64,000 nucleotides of DNA from Microlunatus flavus (GCF_900110855.1 NZ_FOFA01000003.1:310001-374000); one strand, 5' to 3'; shown: positions 7,836 to 18,902, counted from the stretch's first letter. Notes: generated by a model from the sequence alone, not told the origin. Numbers and translations are program-made.

Positions 7836-9342
7836 CCGGCGCGCCCGCCGGCTGCTGCCCCCGCTCGTCGCCGGCGCCGCGCTGCTGCTCGCCGGCTGCC
7901 ACAACCCGGCCGCCCCGCCGCCCGCGCCGAGCACGCCCGGTGCCACACCCCGGGCCTTCACCGTGATGTCGACCGATCGCGTGCGGGTCACCGACCCGGC
8001 GGCCGTGACCGACCAGGCGTCGGCGATGTTCAGCCTGAACGTCTTCCAGCGGCTGATGACCGCGGCGCCGGGCCAGGACGTGCTCAAGCCGGACGCGGCC
8101 CGGGACTGCATCTTCACCGCGGCCACCGTCTACACCTGCACGCTGCAGAAGGACCTGACCTTCGCCGGCGGCGACGCGCTGACCTCCTCGGACGTGAAGT
8201 TCAGCATCGAGCGGGCGCTGCGCCTCGACGTCGCCGGCAGCTCGACGTCGCTGCTGTCGTCCCTGCGACGCATCGAGACCCCGGACGACCTGACCGTGCA
8301 GTTCGTGCTGAGCCGCGAGGACACGCAGTTCGGCTGGGCGCTGGCCTCGCCCGCCGCCTCCATCGTGGACGAGCAGCTCTACGACGCCGACGAGGTACGC
8401 AGCCCCGACGAGCCGGCGGTGGGCTCCGGCCCGTTCGTCGTGACCTCCTTCGACGAGGACCCCGACAAGGCCAGCGGCAGCATCGTCTTCGACCGCTACC
8501 CGCAGTACAAGGGGTTCAGCGCCGCCGACATGGACTCCATCACCTACCGCACCGTCGCGGACTCCGCGACCATCGAGGACGCCATGGAGAAGGGCCAGGT
8601 CGACGTCGTCTGGCGCGGCCTCAACACGGCGGCGGTGACGCGGCTGAGCCAGCAGGTCGGGGGCAGCCCCGAGCGCGTGACGAGCAGCGGCTTCTCCGAG
8701 AAGGTGCTCCCCGGGACGCGCGTGCTCGAGCTGCAGTGGTCCCCGGGCTCGGCCTCACGACGCAACAAGGACCTGCGTACCGCGATCGCGCTGTCCCTCC
8801 AGGGCGACCGCACCCTGGACTCCGTCGTGCCCAACGGCATCGTCGGCCACGTCCCCTCCTTCCCCCTCGGCGGCAAGGCGAAGCCCAAGGTCACGTGGAA
8901 GAGCCGGATCAACCTGACGCTGGCCTACGACCCGACCGCGCCGAACGCCGCCGACCTGGCCGACCAGATCCGCAACCGGCTCGAGGACACCGGCGGGCTC
9001 AGCGTGCGGCTCGCCCCCGGCACCGCCGACGCCGACCTCGTCCTCGTCGACCGCAAGGCGTGGACCTCGACCGCCCTGTCCTGGCTGCAGCCGTACGTGG
9101 ACGACCCGGTCCCCGCTTCGGCGACGGCCGTGACGGCGACCACGAACGCCTTCCGCGCGAGCACGAACGAGGCCGACACCACCCGGCTGCTGACGTCGCT
9201 GCAGCGCGAGGCGGCGAGCGACCTCGTGCTGCTGCCCATCAGCCAGTCCGACGAGACCGTCTGGGTGCGGGCGGGCGCGGACGTCAACGGCGGCTCGTAC
9301 GGGCCCGGCTGGCAGCTCGGGCTCTTCGGGATCACGGCGTGA
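7822..9342 (+). CDS. family 5 solute-binding lipoprotein (peptide/nickel-type ABC receptor)
   Basis: 506 residues. A short Arg-rich N-terminus, a hydrophobic stretch and the lipobox LLLAGC (Cys26) mark a lipoprotein. The rest has the SBP_bac_5 pattern, including YTCTLQKDLTFAGGDALTSSDVKFSIERAL near residues 100-135. No permease or ATPase gene is beside it: it overlaps the HAD gene by 14 bp upstream and its TGA overlaps the GTG start of trmI. It may deliver to a transporter encoded elsewhere or have a sensing role. The ligand cannot be told from the sequence. Confidence 0.85.
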   Translation: MRSSDRRARRLLPPLVAGAALLLAGCHNPAAPPPAPSTPGATPRAFTVMSTDRVRVTDPAAVTDQASAMFSLNVFQRLMTAAPGQDVLKPDAARDCIFTAATVYTCTLQKDLTFAGGDALTSSDVKFSIERALRLDVAGSSTSLLSSLRRIETPDDLTVQFVLSREDTQFGWALASPAASIVDEQLYDADEVRSPDEPAVGSGPFVVTSFDEDPDKASGSIVFDRYPQYKGFSAADMDSITYRTVADSATIEDAMEKGQVDVVWRGLNTAAVTRLSQQVGGSPERVTSSGFSEKVLPGTRVLELQWSPGSASRRNKDLRTAIALSLQGDRTLDSVVPNGIVGHVPSFPLGGKAKPKVTWKSRINLTLAYDPTAPNAADLADQIRNRLEDTGGLSVRLAPGTADADLVLVDRKAWTSTALSWLQPYVDDPVPASATAVTATTNAFRASTNEADTTRLLTSLQREAASDLVLLPISQSDETVWVRAGADVNGGSYGPGWQLGLFGITA

Positions 9343-10289
9343 GCGCCGACCAGACCGCGGCCGGAACGGCCGCGGTGCCCTCGGGCGTACGGATCGGCCC
9401 GCTGCGGGCGGGGGAGCGGATCACGCTGACCGACCCCAAGGGGCGGCGGCACTCGGTCCTGCTCGCCGAGGGCGGGACGTTCCACACCACCAAGGGCGGG
9501 GTCAGCCACGACGAGCTGATCGGCGGGCCCGAGGGCGTCGTCGTGACGTCGGTCGGCGGCACCGCCTTCCTGGCGATGCGCCCGCTGCTCAACGAGTTCA
9601 CGGTGACGATGCCGCGCGGCGCCGCGGTGGTCTACCCCAAGGACGCCGCCCAGATCCTCATGGCCTGCGACGTGTTCCCGGGCGCCCGCGTGGTCGAGGC
9701 GGGCGCCGGTTCCGGTGCGCTGACCTGCAGCCTGCTGCGGGCGGTCGGGCCGACCGGACGGGTGCGCTCGTACGAGCGTCGCGACGACTTCGCGGCCCAG
9801 GCCCGGCGCAACGTCGAGAGCTTCTTCGCCGGTCCGCACCCGTCGTGGGACCTCACCGTCGGCGACCTCGTCGAGTCCCTGGAGGCGGAGAGCACCCCGC
9901 AGGAGGTCGACCGCGCGATCCTCGACATGCTCGCCCCCTGGGAGTGCGTCGACGCCCTCGCCGAGCGGCTGGTGCCCGGCGGCGTCCTCCTCGCCTACGT
10001 CGCGACGACGACGCAGCTCGCGCGCATGGTGGAGACGCTGCGCGTGCACGGCGGGTTCACCGAGCCGGAGGCGACCGAGACGCTGCTGCGGGCCTGGCAC
10101 GCCGAGGGCCTGGCCGTACGGCCCCGCCACGACATGGTGGGCCACACCGGCTTCCTGGTCGGCGCGCGGAGGATGGCGCCCGGCTTCCGGGCGCCCGCCC
10201 GCAAGCGTCGGCCGGCGCCCGGCGCCTATGGCGAGGATTACAACGGCCCGCGGGCCGCGACACCCGAAGGGGCTGCCGAGCGCGGGTAG
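9339..10289 (+). CDS. trmI: tRNA (adenine-58-N1)-methyltransferase TrmI
   Basis: 316 residues. The N-terminal beta domain contains the [11 protein letters not shown] stretch and a GPEG turn typical of TrmI. It is followed by a Rossmann methyltransferase domain with SAM motif [13 protein letters not shown] at 118 and the motif IV-like AILDMLAPW. It makes m1A58 in the tRNA T-loop. The GTG start overlaps the preceding stop by 4 bp. The position directly before mpa is a recurrent actinobacterial arrangement and supports the call. The last 30 residues are a basic, probably disordered tail. Confidence 0.92.
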   Translation: MSADQTAAGTAAVPSGVRIGPLRAGERITLTDPKGRRHSVLLAEGGTFHTTKGGVSHDELIGGPEGVVVTSVGGTAFLAMRPLLNEFTVTMPRGAAVVYPKDAAQILMACDVFPGARVVEAGAGSGALTCSLLRAVGPTGRVRSYERRDDFAAQARRNVESFFAGPHPSWDLTVGDLVESLEAESTPQEVDRAILDMLAPWECVDALAERLVPGGVLLAYVATTTQLARMVETLRVHGGFTEPEATETLLRAWHAEGLAVRPRHDMVGHTGFLVGARRMAPGFRAPARKRRPAPGAYGEDYNGPRAATPEGAAERG

Positions 10290-10292
10290 GTT
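10287..10292 (+). promoter_or_regulatory. candidate -10 (TAGGTT) for mpa
   Basis: TAGGTT overlaps the trmI stop codon. A start site about 7 nt downstream would give a short leader that contains AGGAGG at 10303-10308, 6 nt before the mpa ATG. Confidence 0.4.
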
Positions 10293-10314
10293 GGCGGTCC
10301 ACAGGAGGTGCGGC

Positions 10315-12078
10315 ATGACCGGTTCCAGCGACGACTTCCAGGCAGGACGCGGCCCCTACGAGGACCGTGAGTCCCTGCTCGTCCAGATCGGCGCGCTCCG
10401 CGAGGAGCTCGCCCGGCTGCGGGAGCGGGTGTCGGGCCACCCGCACGACCTCGCCGTGCTCGAGCGCCGGCTGACCGACGCCCGCGCCGAGGCCCGTGCG
10501 ACGACGGCCAACAACGAGCGCCTCGCGGCCACGCTGCGCGAGGCCCGCGACCAGATCGTCACGCTCAAGGGCGAGGTCGACCGGCTGGCCCAGCCGCCGG
10601 CGAGCTTCGGCGTGTTCATCGCCGCCGCCGAGGAGCGGACGGCCGACATCTTCACCTCCGGGCGCAAGATGCGCGTCAGCGTCAGCCCCGACGTCGACCT
10701 CGACGCGCTGGAGCCCGGCCGCGAGGTCATGGTCAACGAGGCCATGAACGTCGTGAAGGCGCTCGAGTTCGACGAGGTCGGCGAGATCGCGACCCTCAAG
10801 GAGATCCTCGAGGACGGCTCGCGCGCGCTCGTCGTCGGCCACGGCGACGAGGAGAGCGTCGTCCGGCTGGCCACGCGGCTGCAGGAGGGCCCGATCCGCG
10901 CGGGCGACTCGCTGCTCATCGACCGCCGCGTGCACTTCGCGTACGAGCGGGTCCCCAAGCTCGAGGTCGAGGAGCTGGTCCTCGAAGAGGTCCCGGACAT
11001 CGACTACTCGGTCATCGGCGGGCTGGGCGGCCAGATCGAGGCGATCCGCGACGCGGTCGAGCTGCCGTTCCTGCACAAGGACCTCTTCGCCGAGCACCAG
11101 CTCAAGGCGCCGAAGGGCATCCTGCTCTACGGTCCGCCCGGCTGCGGCAAGACCTTGATCGCCAAGGCCGTGGCGAACTCGCTGGCCAAGCGCGTGACGG
11201 AGAAGACGGGCGTCGAGGGACGCAGCTTCTTCCTCAACATCAAGGGCCCCGAGCTGCTCAACAAGTACGTCGGCGAGACCGAGCGCCACATCCGCCTGGT
11301 CTTCCAGCGGGCGCGCGAGAAGGCGTTTGACGGCATGCCCGTGATCGTCTTCTTCGACGAGATGGACTCGCTGTTCCGCACCCGCGGGTCGGGCGTCTCC
11401 TCCGACGTCGAGAACACGATCGTCCCGCAGCTGCTCAGCGAGATCGACGGCGTCGAGGGCCTCGAGAACGTGATCATCATCGGCGCGTCCAACCGCGAGG
11501 ACATGATCGACCCCGCGATCCTGCGGCCGGGTCGGCTCGACGTCAAGATCAAGATCGAGCGCCCCGACGCCGAGGCCGCGCGCGACATCTTCAGCAAGTA
11601 CCTGCTGCCGACGCTGCCCCTGCACACCGAGGACCTCGACGAGTTCGCCGGGGACGCGGAGCGCACGGTGCGCGGCATGATCGAGCGCACGGTCGAGCGG
11701 ATGTACGAGGACACCGAGGAGAACCAGTTCCTCGAGGTCACCTACGCCGGCGGCGACAAGGAGATCCTGTACTTCCGGGACTTCAACTCCGGCGCCATGG
11801 TGCAGAACATCGTCGACCGCGCCAAGAAGATGGCGATCAAGGACCTGCTCGACACGGGCGTCAAGGGCATCCGGATCGGCCACCTGCTGCAGGCGTGCGT
11901 CGACGAGTTCGCCGAGAACGAGGACCTGCCGAACACGACCAACCCCGACGACTGGGCCAAGATCAGCGGCAAGAAGGGCGAGCGCATCGTCTTCATCCGC
12001 ACCTTGATCAGCTCGAAGAAGGGCACCCAGCCCGGCCGTTCCATCGACACGGTCACGAACACTGGGCAGTACCTCTAG
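10315..12078 (+). CDS. mpa: Mpa/ARC, proteasome-associated AAA+ unfoldase
   Basis: 587 residues. It has an N-terminal coiled coil (about 20-95) that binds Pup, tandem OB domains to about 240, and one AAA+ module with Walker A GPPGCGKT at 273 and Walker B VIVFFDE ending at Glu349. The arginine-finger region is ILRPGRLD. The protein ends in GQYL, the C-terminal motif that docks Mpa/ARC onto the 20S core. It recognises pupylated substrates, unfolds them and threads them into PrcAB. ATG at 10315 has a strong AGGAGG 6 nt upstream. The stop overlaps the end of the convergent DUF4395 gene. Length and all motifs are intact. Confidence 0.97.
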   Translation: MTGSSDDFQAGRGPYEDRESLLVQIGALREELARLRERVSGHPHDLAVLERRLTDARAEARATTANNERLAATLREARDQIVTLKGEVDRLAQPPASFGVFIAAAEERTADIFTSGRKMRVSVSPDVDLDALEPGREVMVNEAMNVVKALEFDEVGEIATLKEILEDGSRALVVGHGDEESVVRLATRLQEGPIRAGDSLLIDRRVHFAYERVPKLEVEELVLEEVPDIDYSVIGGLGGQIEAIRDAVELPFLHKDLFAEHQLKAPKGILLYGPPGCGKTLIAKAVANSLAKRVTEKTGVEGRSFFLNIKGPELLNKYVGETERHIRLVFQRAREKAFDGMPVIVFFDEMDSLFRTRGSGVSSDVENTIVPQLLSEIDGVEGLENVIIIGASNREDMIDPAILRPGRLDVKIKIERPDAEAARDIFSKYLLPTLPLHTEDLDEFAGDAERTVRGMIERTVERMYEDTEENQFLEVTYAGGDKEILYFRDFNSGAMVQNIVDRAKKMAIKDLLDTGVKGIRIGHLLQACVDEFAENEDLPNTTNPDDWAKISGKKGERIVFIRTLISSKKGTQPGRSIDTVTNTGQYL

Positions 12079-12647
12079 GCTTCGCTTCGCTCCGCCGCGC
12101 CCGGCGCTCTGACCCGCCGACGTCGTCGTCGCCGGTGAACGAAAAGCGTGTTCACCGGCTCCTCCTCCGTTCGGCGGCGCGCCGTTCGGCGCGAGCACTC
12201 CTCGCAGACGTCGCTGGGGATCACGCCGAGGCGCATCAGGTGCCCGAACATCCAGCAGCCGGCGCAGAAGCCGACGACGGACTCGAGCAGGGCGAAGACG
12301 AGCAGCACACCCACGAGCGCGAGCGGGAGGACGGCCACGCCGGCGTACGCGGTGACGGCGGCGGCGGTCGTCAGCACCAGGCCGATGCTCTGCGCGAAGC
12401 GCTTGGGCGGACCGGGGACGAAGCGCGGCATGCCCAGCCGGGGGGCCACGACCTGGGTCGCGAGCCGGCCCAGCACGCTGAACCGCGGTCCTGCGAGCGT
12501 CCGGGCCAGGAAGCCGACGGCGAGCAGGACCAGCAGCCACGTCCAGCCCGTCGCGAGCGCCAGGGCGGCGAGCACCGCGACGCCGGCCGCCACCGTCCGG
12601 GCGGCCTTCTCGTTGACGGGATTCGGAAAGCTCAGCAGCTCGCGCAC
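12075..12647 (-). CDS. DUF4395 membrane protein
   Basis: About 190 residues. The start has the family hallmark [17 protein letters not shown], followed by four predicted membrane segments and a Cys-containing stretch [13 protein letters not shown], also typical of DUF4395. The role is unknown. The last 40 residues are Arg-rich and carry a CEEC pair; their coding runs into the 3' end of mpa on the other strand (4-bp overlap). GTG at 12647 is chosen because it lies right before the conserved start; no good ribosome-binding site is visible. Confidence 0.75.
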   Translation of the reverse strand: MRELLSFPNPVNEKAARTVAAGVAVLAALALATGWTWLLVLLAVGFLARTLAGPRFSVLGRLATQVVAPRLGMPRFVPGPPKRFAQSIGLVLTTAAAVTAYAGVAVLPLALVGVLLVFALLESVVGFCAGCWMFGHLMRLGVIPSDVCEECSRRTARRRTEEEPVNTLFVHRRRRRRRVRAPGAAERSEA

Positions 12648-12691
12648 GCAGGCGCCAACCCGGGCGGTCGCGCGGCTATTCCCGAGTGCTC

Positions 12692-13461
12692 CTACCGGGT
12701 ACTGCCCGCAGCGAGGAGGGCGCTGCCGGGCAGCACGAGCAGTCCGTCCCGCTCTGCGGCCGCGGTGATCCGGTCGAAGGCCTCGCGCATGCGCACGCGA
12801 CCCTCCGGCGGCTGCGCGCGGTAGACGGCCCCGATGGTCGCGATGCCGCCGTCGGCGGCTCGCCAGAGGTCGGCCGGAGGGATGCGCAGGACCACCGCGG
12901 CCTCGTGGACCTCGACGTCGGCCAGGCCGGCCTCGCGGACCAGGGCCGCCAACCCCGGTACGGTCCGCTCGAAGTCGAGCCCGGTCGGCAGGGCCCTCCT
13001 CGGCGGCGGCTCGACCTGGGCCGCGACCATGACGTCGTTCCACAGCTCGTTGACCGCGATGAGGCGTTCCGGCCAGATCGTCAGGGCGACGCGGCGTCCG
13101 GGAGCGGCCACCCGCGCCAGCTCGCGGACCGCTGCGCGCGGGTCGTCGGTGTGGTTGACCACGAAGTTCGCGCCGACGGCGTCGAACGTGTCGTCGGCGA
13201 AGGGAAGTCGAGGCAGCTCCCCGACCACGACCGGCGCGAGCCCGGAGCTCGTGGCCGTGCGCGCCATCGCCTGGTCGGCGTCGACCAGGACCGCCCGCCA
13301 GCCGGCGCGGGCGGCGGCTCGACCGAGCGCGCCCGTCCCGCACCCCACGTCGAGGAACATCCCCCGGCCGGCCGGCCCGCAGGCCTCGACCACCGCGTCC
13401 ACGGTCTGCGCGCACAGCGGTCCGAAGGAGGCGGCGTACGCCTGCGGGTCGCCCCAGCCCG

Positions 13462-13465
<4 letters not shown>
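12692..13465 (-). CDS. class I SAM-dependent methyltransferase
   Basis: 257 residues. Motif I is MFLDVGCGTGALGRAAARAG, followed by the acidic residue at the end of strand 2 (VLVDAD) and motif LPFADDTFDAVGANF, the usual methyltransferase-11 layout. It probably acts on a small molecule or lipid; the substrate is not evident. The GTG start overlaps the TGA of the upstream FAD oxidase gene (GTGA), so the two are translationally coupled. Confidence 0.82.
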
Positions 13466-14892
<1,427 letters not shown>

Positions 14893-14898
14893 CCGCCC

Positions 14899-14904
14899 AT
14901 CCTG
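14899..14904 (-). promoter_or_regulatory. candidate -10 (CAGGAT) of leaderless glcD-like gene
   Basis: CAGGAT on the minus strand is 6 nt before the GTG at 14892. The same hexamer at the same distance precedes the genes starting at 53090 and 63181. Confidence 0.45.
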
Positions 14905-14938
14905 CCCACCCGGCCTGCGCCGGCGGGTCCGGACATGA

Positions 14939-14988
14939 CGAGAGTCAGCGGATGCCTGCTCGGGGGTTCAGGTAGCCGCTGACTCTCG
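14939..14988. terminator. hairpin between usp and glcD-like gene
   Basis: Perfect 13-bp arms CGAGAGTCAGCGG and CCGCTGACTCTCG, with an inner CCTG/CAGG stem that extends the helix and leaves a loop of about 10 bases. It lies downstream of the minus-strand usp gene, so a terminator is the simplest reading. No U-tract follows. Confidence 0.6.
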
Positions 14989-15049
14989 ACGGTTCCATCG
15001 CCCCCGGGGCCGGGTTCGTTACAGGTGGGCCACTGTGACCCGCCTCACG

Positions 15050-15457
15050 TCAGGCCCCGGTCCTGTCCTTCACCACGAGCACCGGCAGCTCGGCCTGCAG
15101 GATGAGCGTCTGCGTGACGCTGCCGAGCAGGAACTTGCCGACGGGCGAGCGGCGCCGGGCGCCGATGACCAGGACCTCGGCGTCGACGTCCTCGACGAGC
15201 TTGAGCAGGGCATCGGCGACGTTGTCCTCACCGGTGGCGAGGTGCAGCTCCCACGGCACGTCCAGGCCGCCGTCGCGCAGCACGCGCTCGACCTCGTCGG
15301 AGATCCCGGAGCGGTTGGCGGCGGCGATGTCGAGGTCGAGGGACTCGACGACGTGGAGGACGGCGAGCTCCGTCCCGCGCATCGAGGCCTCCCGGGCCGC
15401 CTCGCGCAGCGCGATGCGGCTGGTCGACGAGACCTGGTGGGCGACGGCGACGCTCAT
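15050..15457 (-). CDS. universal stress protein (UspA domain)
   Basis: 135 residues, a single Usp domain. It starts MSVAVAHQVSSTSRIALREAA and ends with GARRRSPVGKFLLGSVTQTLILQAELPVLVVK, the nucleotide-binding loop region of UspA proteins. The loop is a variant of the ATP-binding G-x2-G-x9-G-S/T pattern in which the first glycines are partly replaced, so ATP binding is likely but not assured. A GGAGG-type site lies just before the ATG, unlike the leaderless neighbours. Confidence 0.88.
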   Translation of the reverse strand: MSVAVAHQVSSTSRIALREAAREASMRGTELAVLHVVESLDLDIAAANRSGISDEVERVLRDGGLDVPWELHLATGEDNVADALLKLVEDVDAEVLVIGARRRSPVGKFLLGSVTQTLILQAELPVLVVKDRTGA

Positions 15458-15529
15458 GGGGACCTCCGGCTCAGGTACGCCCGCCGACGCGGACTTTGTC
15501 AGGTCAATGTAGCGGGAAGGCCGCCCTGT

Positions 15530-15937
15530 TCACACCTCCGCGGGGGCAGCCGTCCCGTGCCGCGACCGCCGGGACCGGTGGACCAGGGCCGCCACCGCGC
15601 GCCACCCGAGCAGGAACACGCCGAGCACGACGGTCGCCACGACGACGAAGGACGTCTGCACGCCGGCGCCGGTGGCCAGGCGCAGGACCATGCCGACGGC
15701 GACCGTGGGCACCCACACCAGCACGCCGGCGAGGAGGCCGGCACGACGAGGACGGGCGGCGCGCACCGCGAGGACCAGGAGGTGGCTGAGGAGCAACCCG
15801 GCGAGGAAGGGCCACGCGGTCGTCGCGAGCCCGGCGAGCCCGACGTCCTCGCCGTGGCTCGCCCGCCCGATGGCCGCGAACACCACGACGAGCACGACGT
15901 CGACGGCGGCGACCAGCCAGGACGAGGGGGCCTTCAC
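15530..15937 (-). CDS. DUF3054 membrane protein
   Basis: 135 residues with four hydrophobic segments, starting KAPSSWLVAAVDVVLVVVFAAIGRASHGE, which matches the DUF3054 family (small actinobacterial and haloarchaeal membrane proteins of unknown role). The GTG start is 7 nt from TAGTGT, giving a leaderless transcript. It is divergent from dop, with only 23 bp between the two start codons. Confidence 0.8.
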   Translation of the reverse strand: MKAPSSWLVAAVDVVLVVVFAAIGRASHGEDVGLAGLATTAWPFLAGLLLSHLLVLAVRAARPRRAGLLAGVLVWVPTVAVGMVLRLATGAGVQTSFVVVATVVLGVFLLGWRAVAALVHRSRRSRHGTAAPAEV

Positions 15938-15960
15938 CGCCGTGACACTACGCTGACCGC
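15938..15960. promoter_or_regulatory. divergent overlapping leaderless promoters for DUF3054 gene and dop
   Basis: The 23-bp gap holds TACGCT (15949-15954, plus strand), 6 nt before the dop GTG, and TAGTGT (15950-15945, minus strand), 7 nt before the DUF3054 GTG. The two -10 hexamers share bases 15949-15950. Neither gene has a ribosome-binding site in the gap. Confidence 0.6.
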
Positions 15961-17523
15961 GTGCCCGACCCCGTCCCCGCGCCCGTCCGACGCCAGGTCG
16001 TGATGGGCATCGAGACCGAGTACGGCATCAGCGCCGCGAGCGGTCCCCGGAACGACGACGACCTGCACCCGATGCAGCTGTCGAACCACGTCGTCAAGGC
16101 GTACGGCAGCGGGGGACCGGGGGCGACGACCGGCAAGCCGGCGGGCTGGGACTACGAGACCGAGTCGCCGCTGCGCGACATCCGGGGCTACGAGGTCGCC
16201 CGCTCCAGCGCGCACCCCGACCAGCTGACCGACAGCGACCTCGGGATGGCGAACGTCATCCTCACCAACGGGGCGCGGCTCTACGTCGACCACGCGCACC
16301 CCGAGTACTCCGGGCCGGAGGTGACGAGCGCCCTCGACGTCGTGCGCTACGACAAGGCGGGCGACAAGGTCATGGCGCTCGCCGCCCAGCGCGCCTCGCT
16401 CACGGCCGGTCGCCAGATCCGCCTCTACAAGAACAACACCGACGGCAAGGGCGCCTCGTACGGCACGCACGAGAACTACCTGCTGCAGCGCAGCACGCCC
16501 TTCGACCGGGTGGTCCAGCAGTTCACCGCGTTCCTGGTCACGCGGCAGGTGTTCACCGGGGCCGGCCGCGTCGGCATCGGCCAGTCGAGCCAGACGTCGG
16601 GCTTCCAGATCAGCCAGCGCGCCGACTTCTTCGAGGCCGAGGTCGGGCTGGAGACCACGCTCAACCGGCCCATCATCAACACCCGCGACGAGCCGCACGC
16701 CGACGCCGCGAAGCACCGCCGCCTGCACGTGATCACCGGCGACGCGAACCTGTCCGAGACCTCCACCTGGCTCAAGGTGGGCACCGCCGCCTGGGTGCTG
16801 CGGGTGGTCGAGGCGGGGGCGCTGGGCACCGACCTCCGGCTCGCCACGCCGGTCGCCGCCATGCGCGCCGTGAGCCACGACCTGTCCTGCGCGCGGCCCC
16901 TCGAGCTGGCCGACGGCCGGCGGATGACCGCGGTCGAGATCCAGCGGGTCTACCTCGAGCGGTCCCGCGCGCTGCTGGCCTCCGCGGCCGCCGACGACCT
17001 GCCCGGGTCCGTCCGTGCGGAGGCCGAGGCGCTGTTCGCCGCCTGGCAGGAGACGCTCGACCAGTTGGCCACCGACGTCACGCTGCTCGCCGACCGCCTC
17101 GACTGGGTGGCCAAGCTCGCCCTCATGGAGTCCTACCGGGCCCGCGACGGCCTCGGCTGGGACGCCCCGAAGCTCGCCGCGATCGACCTGCAGTACGCCG
17201 ACGTCGACCCGGCCCGCAGCCTCTACACCGCGCTGGTGGCCAAGGGCCGGATCCGGCGGCTGGTCACCGACGACGAGGTCGAGCGGGCCCGGACCTCGCC
17301 GCCCCGCGACACCCGCGCGTACTTCCGCGGCCGGGTCATGGAGCTCTTCGGCTCCTCGGTCGTCGCCGCCTCGTGGGACTCGGTGATCTTCGACGTCCCC
17401 GACCGCCCGGCGCTCCAGCGCGTGCCGCTGCTCGACCCGCTGCGCGGCACCGCCGAGCAGGTCGGCGCGATGCTCGACTCCTGCACCGACGTCAGCGACC
17501 TGTTCGCCGCCCTCGGCCGCTGA
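15961..17523 (+). CDS. dop: Dop, deamidase and depupylase of Pup
   Basis: 520 residues, the usual length for Dop. It has the carboxylate-amine ligase-like fold shared with PafA. The N-terminal MGIETEYGI carries the conserved glutamates, and the Dop-specific loop is the insert around PRNDDDLHPMQLSNHVV. Dop converts the C-terminal Gln of Pup to Glu and removes Pup from substrates. The MGIETEYG start and the loop separate it from the ligase PafA, whose start is FGLENEYG-like. The GTG start has a -10-like hexamer at 6 nt and no ribosome-binding site. It is followed by a structured 310-bp gap and then pup. Confidence 0.96.
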   Translation: MPDPVPAPVRRQVVMGIETEYGISAASGPRNDDDLHPMQLSNHVVKAYGSGGPGATTGKPAGWDYETESPLRDIRGYEVARSSAHPDQLTDSDLGMANVILTNGARLYVDHAHPEYSGPEVTSALDVVRYDKAGDKVMALAAQRASLTAGRQIRLYKNNTDGKGASYGTHENYLLQRSTPFDRVVQQFTAFLVTRQVFTGAGRVGIGQSSQTSGFQISQRADFFEAEVGLETTLNRPIINTRDEPHADAAKHRRLHVITGDANLSETSTWLKVGTAAWVLRVVEAGALGTDLRLATPVAAMRAVSHDLSCARPLELADGRRMTAVEIQRVYLERSRALLASAAADDLPGSVRAEAEALFAAWQETLDQLATDVTLLADRLDWVAKLALMESYRARDGLGWDAPKLAAIDLQYADVDPARSLYTALVAKGRIRRLVTDDEVERARTSPPRDTRAYFRGRVMELFGSSVVAASWDSVIFDVPDRPALQRVPLLDPLRGTAEQVGAMLDSCTDVSDLFAALGR

Positions 17524-17833
17524 GCCCGGCCCCAGCTCCCCTGGTCGAGAGGGCGGGCGGCCCTGCGCGCCGAGCTGGGTCCTGGCGCTGGCAGACCTCA
17601 GGTTCCTCACGTGGACGTGAAGCTCCGCGGTGCCCGCGAACGACGTGCGCTTCACGCGGCAGATCTGCTGGGTGAAGCGGGGGAGCTCCACGTGAAGGTG
17701 AACCTGGGATCCCTTTATGCCGGAAAGACCCACGCAAGTGGGCGTACGGCGCCGCGGGCCCGCGGGAGCGGAACGCCCGAGAACTGTCGGTGGCGCTGAC
17801 TAGGCTGGCGCCAACCCAGTCAGAGGAGTGCTC
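17524..17833 (+). other. structured non-coding gap between dop and pup
   Basis: No gene is seen here. An outer imperfect inverted repeat joins 17600-17625 (AGGTTC, TCACGTGGA, GCTCC elements) to 17682-17705, where the same elements recur in reverse complement. Inside it, CGCTTCA near 17649 pairs with TGAAGCG near 17673, and between these lies the 10-bp palindrome GCAGATCTGC. The whole could fold as a long branched hairpin of about 105 nt. The pup promoter candidate TAGGCT lies after it at 17801. A terminator for dop, an RNA element or an sRNA are all possible. Confidence 0.55.
17801..17806 (+). promoter_or_regulatory. candidate -10 (TAGGCT) for pup-prcBA
   Basis: TAGGCT would give a start site near 17813 and a short leader containing AGAGGAG (17822-17828), 5 nt before the pup ATG. 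No clear -35 is seen. Confidence 0.4.
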
Positions 17834-18034
17834 ATGCCCGAGTCCGAGCAGACCCACCGCCGTACGCGGAGGTCGGACGACGAGGAGTCGGTCGACGAGA
17901 TCCCGGCCGCCGACAGCGCGCACAAGGCCGAGCTCGACTCCGACGTCGACTCGCTGCTCGACGAGATCGACGACGTCCTCGAGGTCAACGCCGAGGAGTT
18001 CGTCCGGTCGTTCGTGCAGAAGGGCGGCCAGTGA
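17834..18034 (+). CDS. pup: Pup, prokaryotic ubiquitin-like protein
   Basis: 66 residues, acidic and low in hydrophobics, with the Mpa-binding helical region around [29 protein letters not shown] and C-terminal GGQ. The final Gln must be deamidated to Glu by Dop before PafA can ligate Pup to substrate lysines. ATG at 17834 is preferred to the in-frame GTG at 17828 because AGAGGAG lies 5 nt before it. The TGA overlaps the GTG of prcB by 4 bp. Confidence 0.97.
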   Translation: MPESEQTHRRTRRSDDEESVDEIPAADSAHKAELDSDVDSLLDEIDDVLEVNAEEFVRSFVQKGGQ

Positions 18035-18891
18035 GCCCCAGCTCACCTGACGTGACCCGCGGCGGGCTGCCGTCGGCGTTCCTGCGCGCGGGCACCTCGT
18101 CCTTCGTCGAGCTGGCGACCGCGGTCGCCCCCGACGTCCTCCCGTCGTCCCGTCTCGCCGGTTCCACGAGCACGACGAACCTCGGCGACCTCACCCCGCA
18201 CGGCACGACCATCGTCGCCGCGACCTTCCCCGGCGGCGTCGTCGTCGCCGGTGACCGGCGCGCCACGATGGGCAACATGATCGCCCAGCGCGACATCGAG
18301 AAGGTCTTCCCGGCCGACGAGTTCTCGGTGGTCGGCATCGCCGGCGCGGCCGGCCTGGCCGTGGAGATGGTCGGGCTGTTCCAGGTCGAGCTGGAGCACT
18401 ACGAGAAGATCGAGGGCGCCCCGCTCTCGCTCGTGGGCAAGGCCAACCGGCTGGCCACGATGATCCGCGGCAACCTGCCGCTCGCCATGCAGGGCCTCGC
18501 GGTCGTGCCGCTGTTCGCCGGCTGGGACGAGGCGGCGCGGATGGGCCGCATCTTCTCCTACGACGCGACCGGCGGGCGCTACGAGGAGCACTCCTTCTTC
18601 TCCGTCGGGTCCGGGTCGATCTTCGCCCGCGGCGCGCTGAAGAAGCTCTACCGCCCCGACCTCAGCGCGGCCGACACGACCATGGCGGTGCTGCAGGCGC
18701 TCTACGACGCCGCCGACGACGACTCGGCCACGGGCGGACCCGACCTCGCGCGGCGGATCTTCCCCGTGGTGATGGTCGCCGGTCCCGACGGCGTCGAGCG
18801 CGTCGGCGACGACCAGGTCGGCACCATGGTCGACACCTTGGTGGGCGGGCGCCGCACCCGGCCCGACGGACCGGAGGCTCCGGTTGTCTAG
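18031..18891 (+). CDS. prcB: 20S proteasome beta subunit PrcB
   Basis: 286 residues. A propeptide of 58 residues ends in LTPHG, and the mature chain begins with the catalytic nucleophile Thr59 in [23 protein letters not shown] carries the conserved Asp and Arg. Two heptamers of PrcB form the proteolytic chamber of the 20S core inside rings of PrcA. GTG at 18031 overlaps the pup stop, and prcA follows after 11 bp. Length and active-site elements are normal. Confidence 0.97.
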   Translation: MSPSSPDVTRGGLPSAFLRAGTSSFVELATAVAPDVLPSSRLAGSTSTTNLGDLTPHGTTIVAATFPGGVVVAGDRRATMGNMIAQRDIEKVFPADEFSVVGIAGAAGLAVEMVGLFQVELEHYEKIEGAPLSLVGKANRLATMIRGNLPLAMQGLAVVPLFAGWDEAARMGRIFSYDATGGRYEEHSFFSVGSGSIFARGALKKLYRPDLSAADTTMAVLQALYDAADDDSATGGPDLARRIFPVVMVAGPDGVERVGDDQVGTMVDTLVGGRRTRPDGPEAPVV

Positions 18892-18902
18892 AGAGGGACA
18901 CA

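Noticed and set aside
12075-12130. Operon link between mpa and the DUF4395 gene
   Set aside because: The genes are convergent and overlap only at their stop codons, so they cannot share a transcript.
15934-17733. 599-residue minus-strand frame opposite dop
   Set aside because: Shadow of dop; the plus-strand product is an unmistakable Dop.
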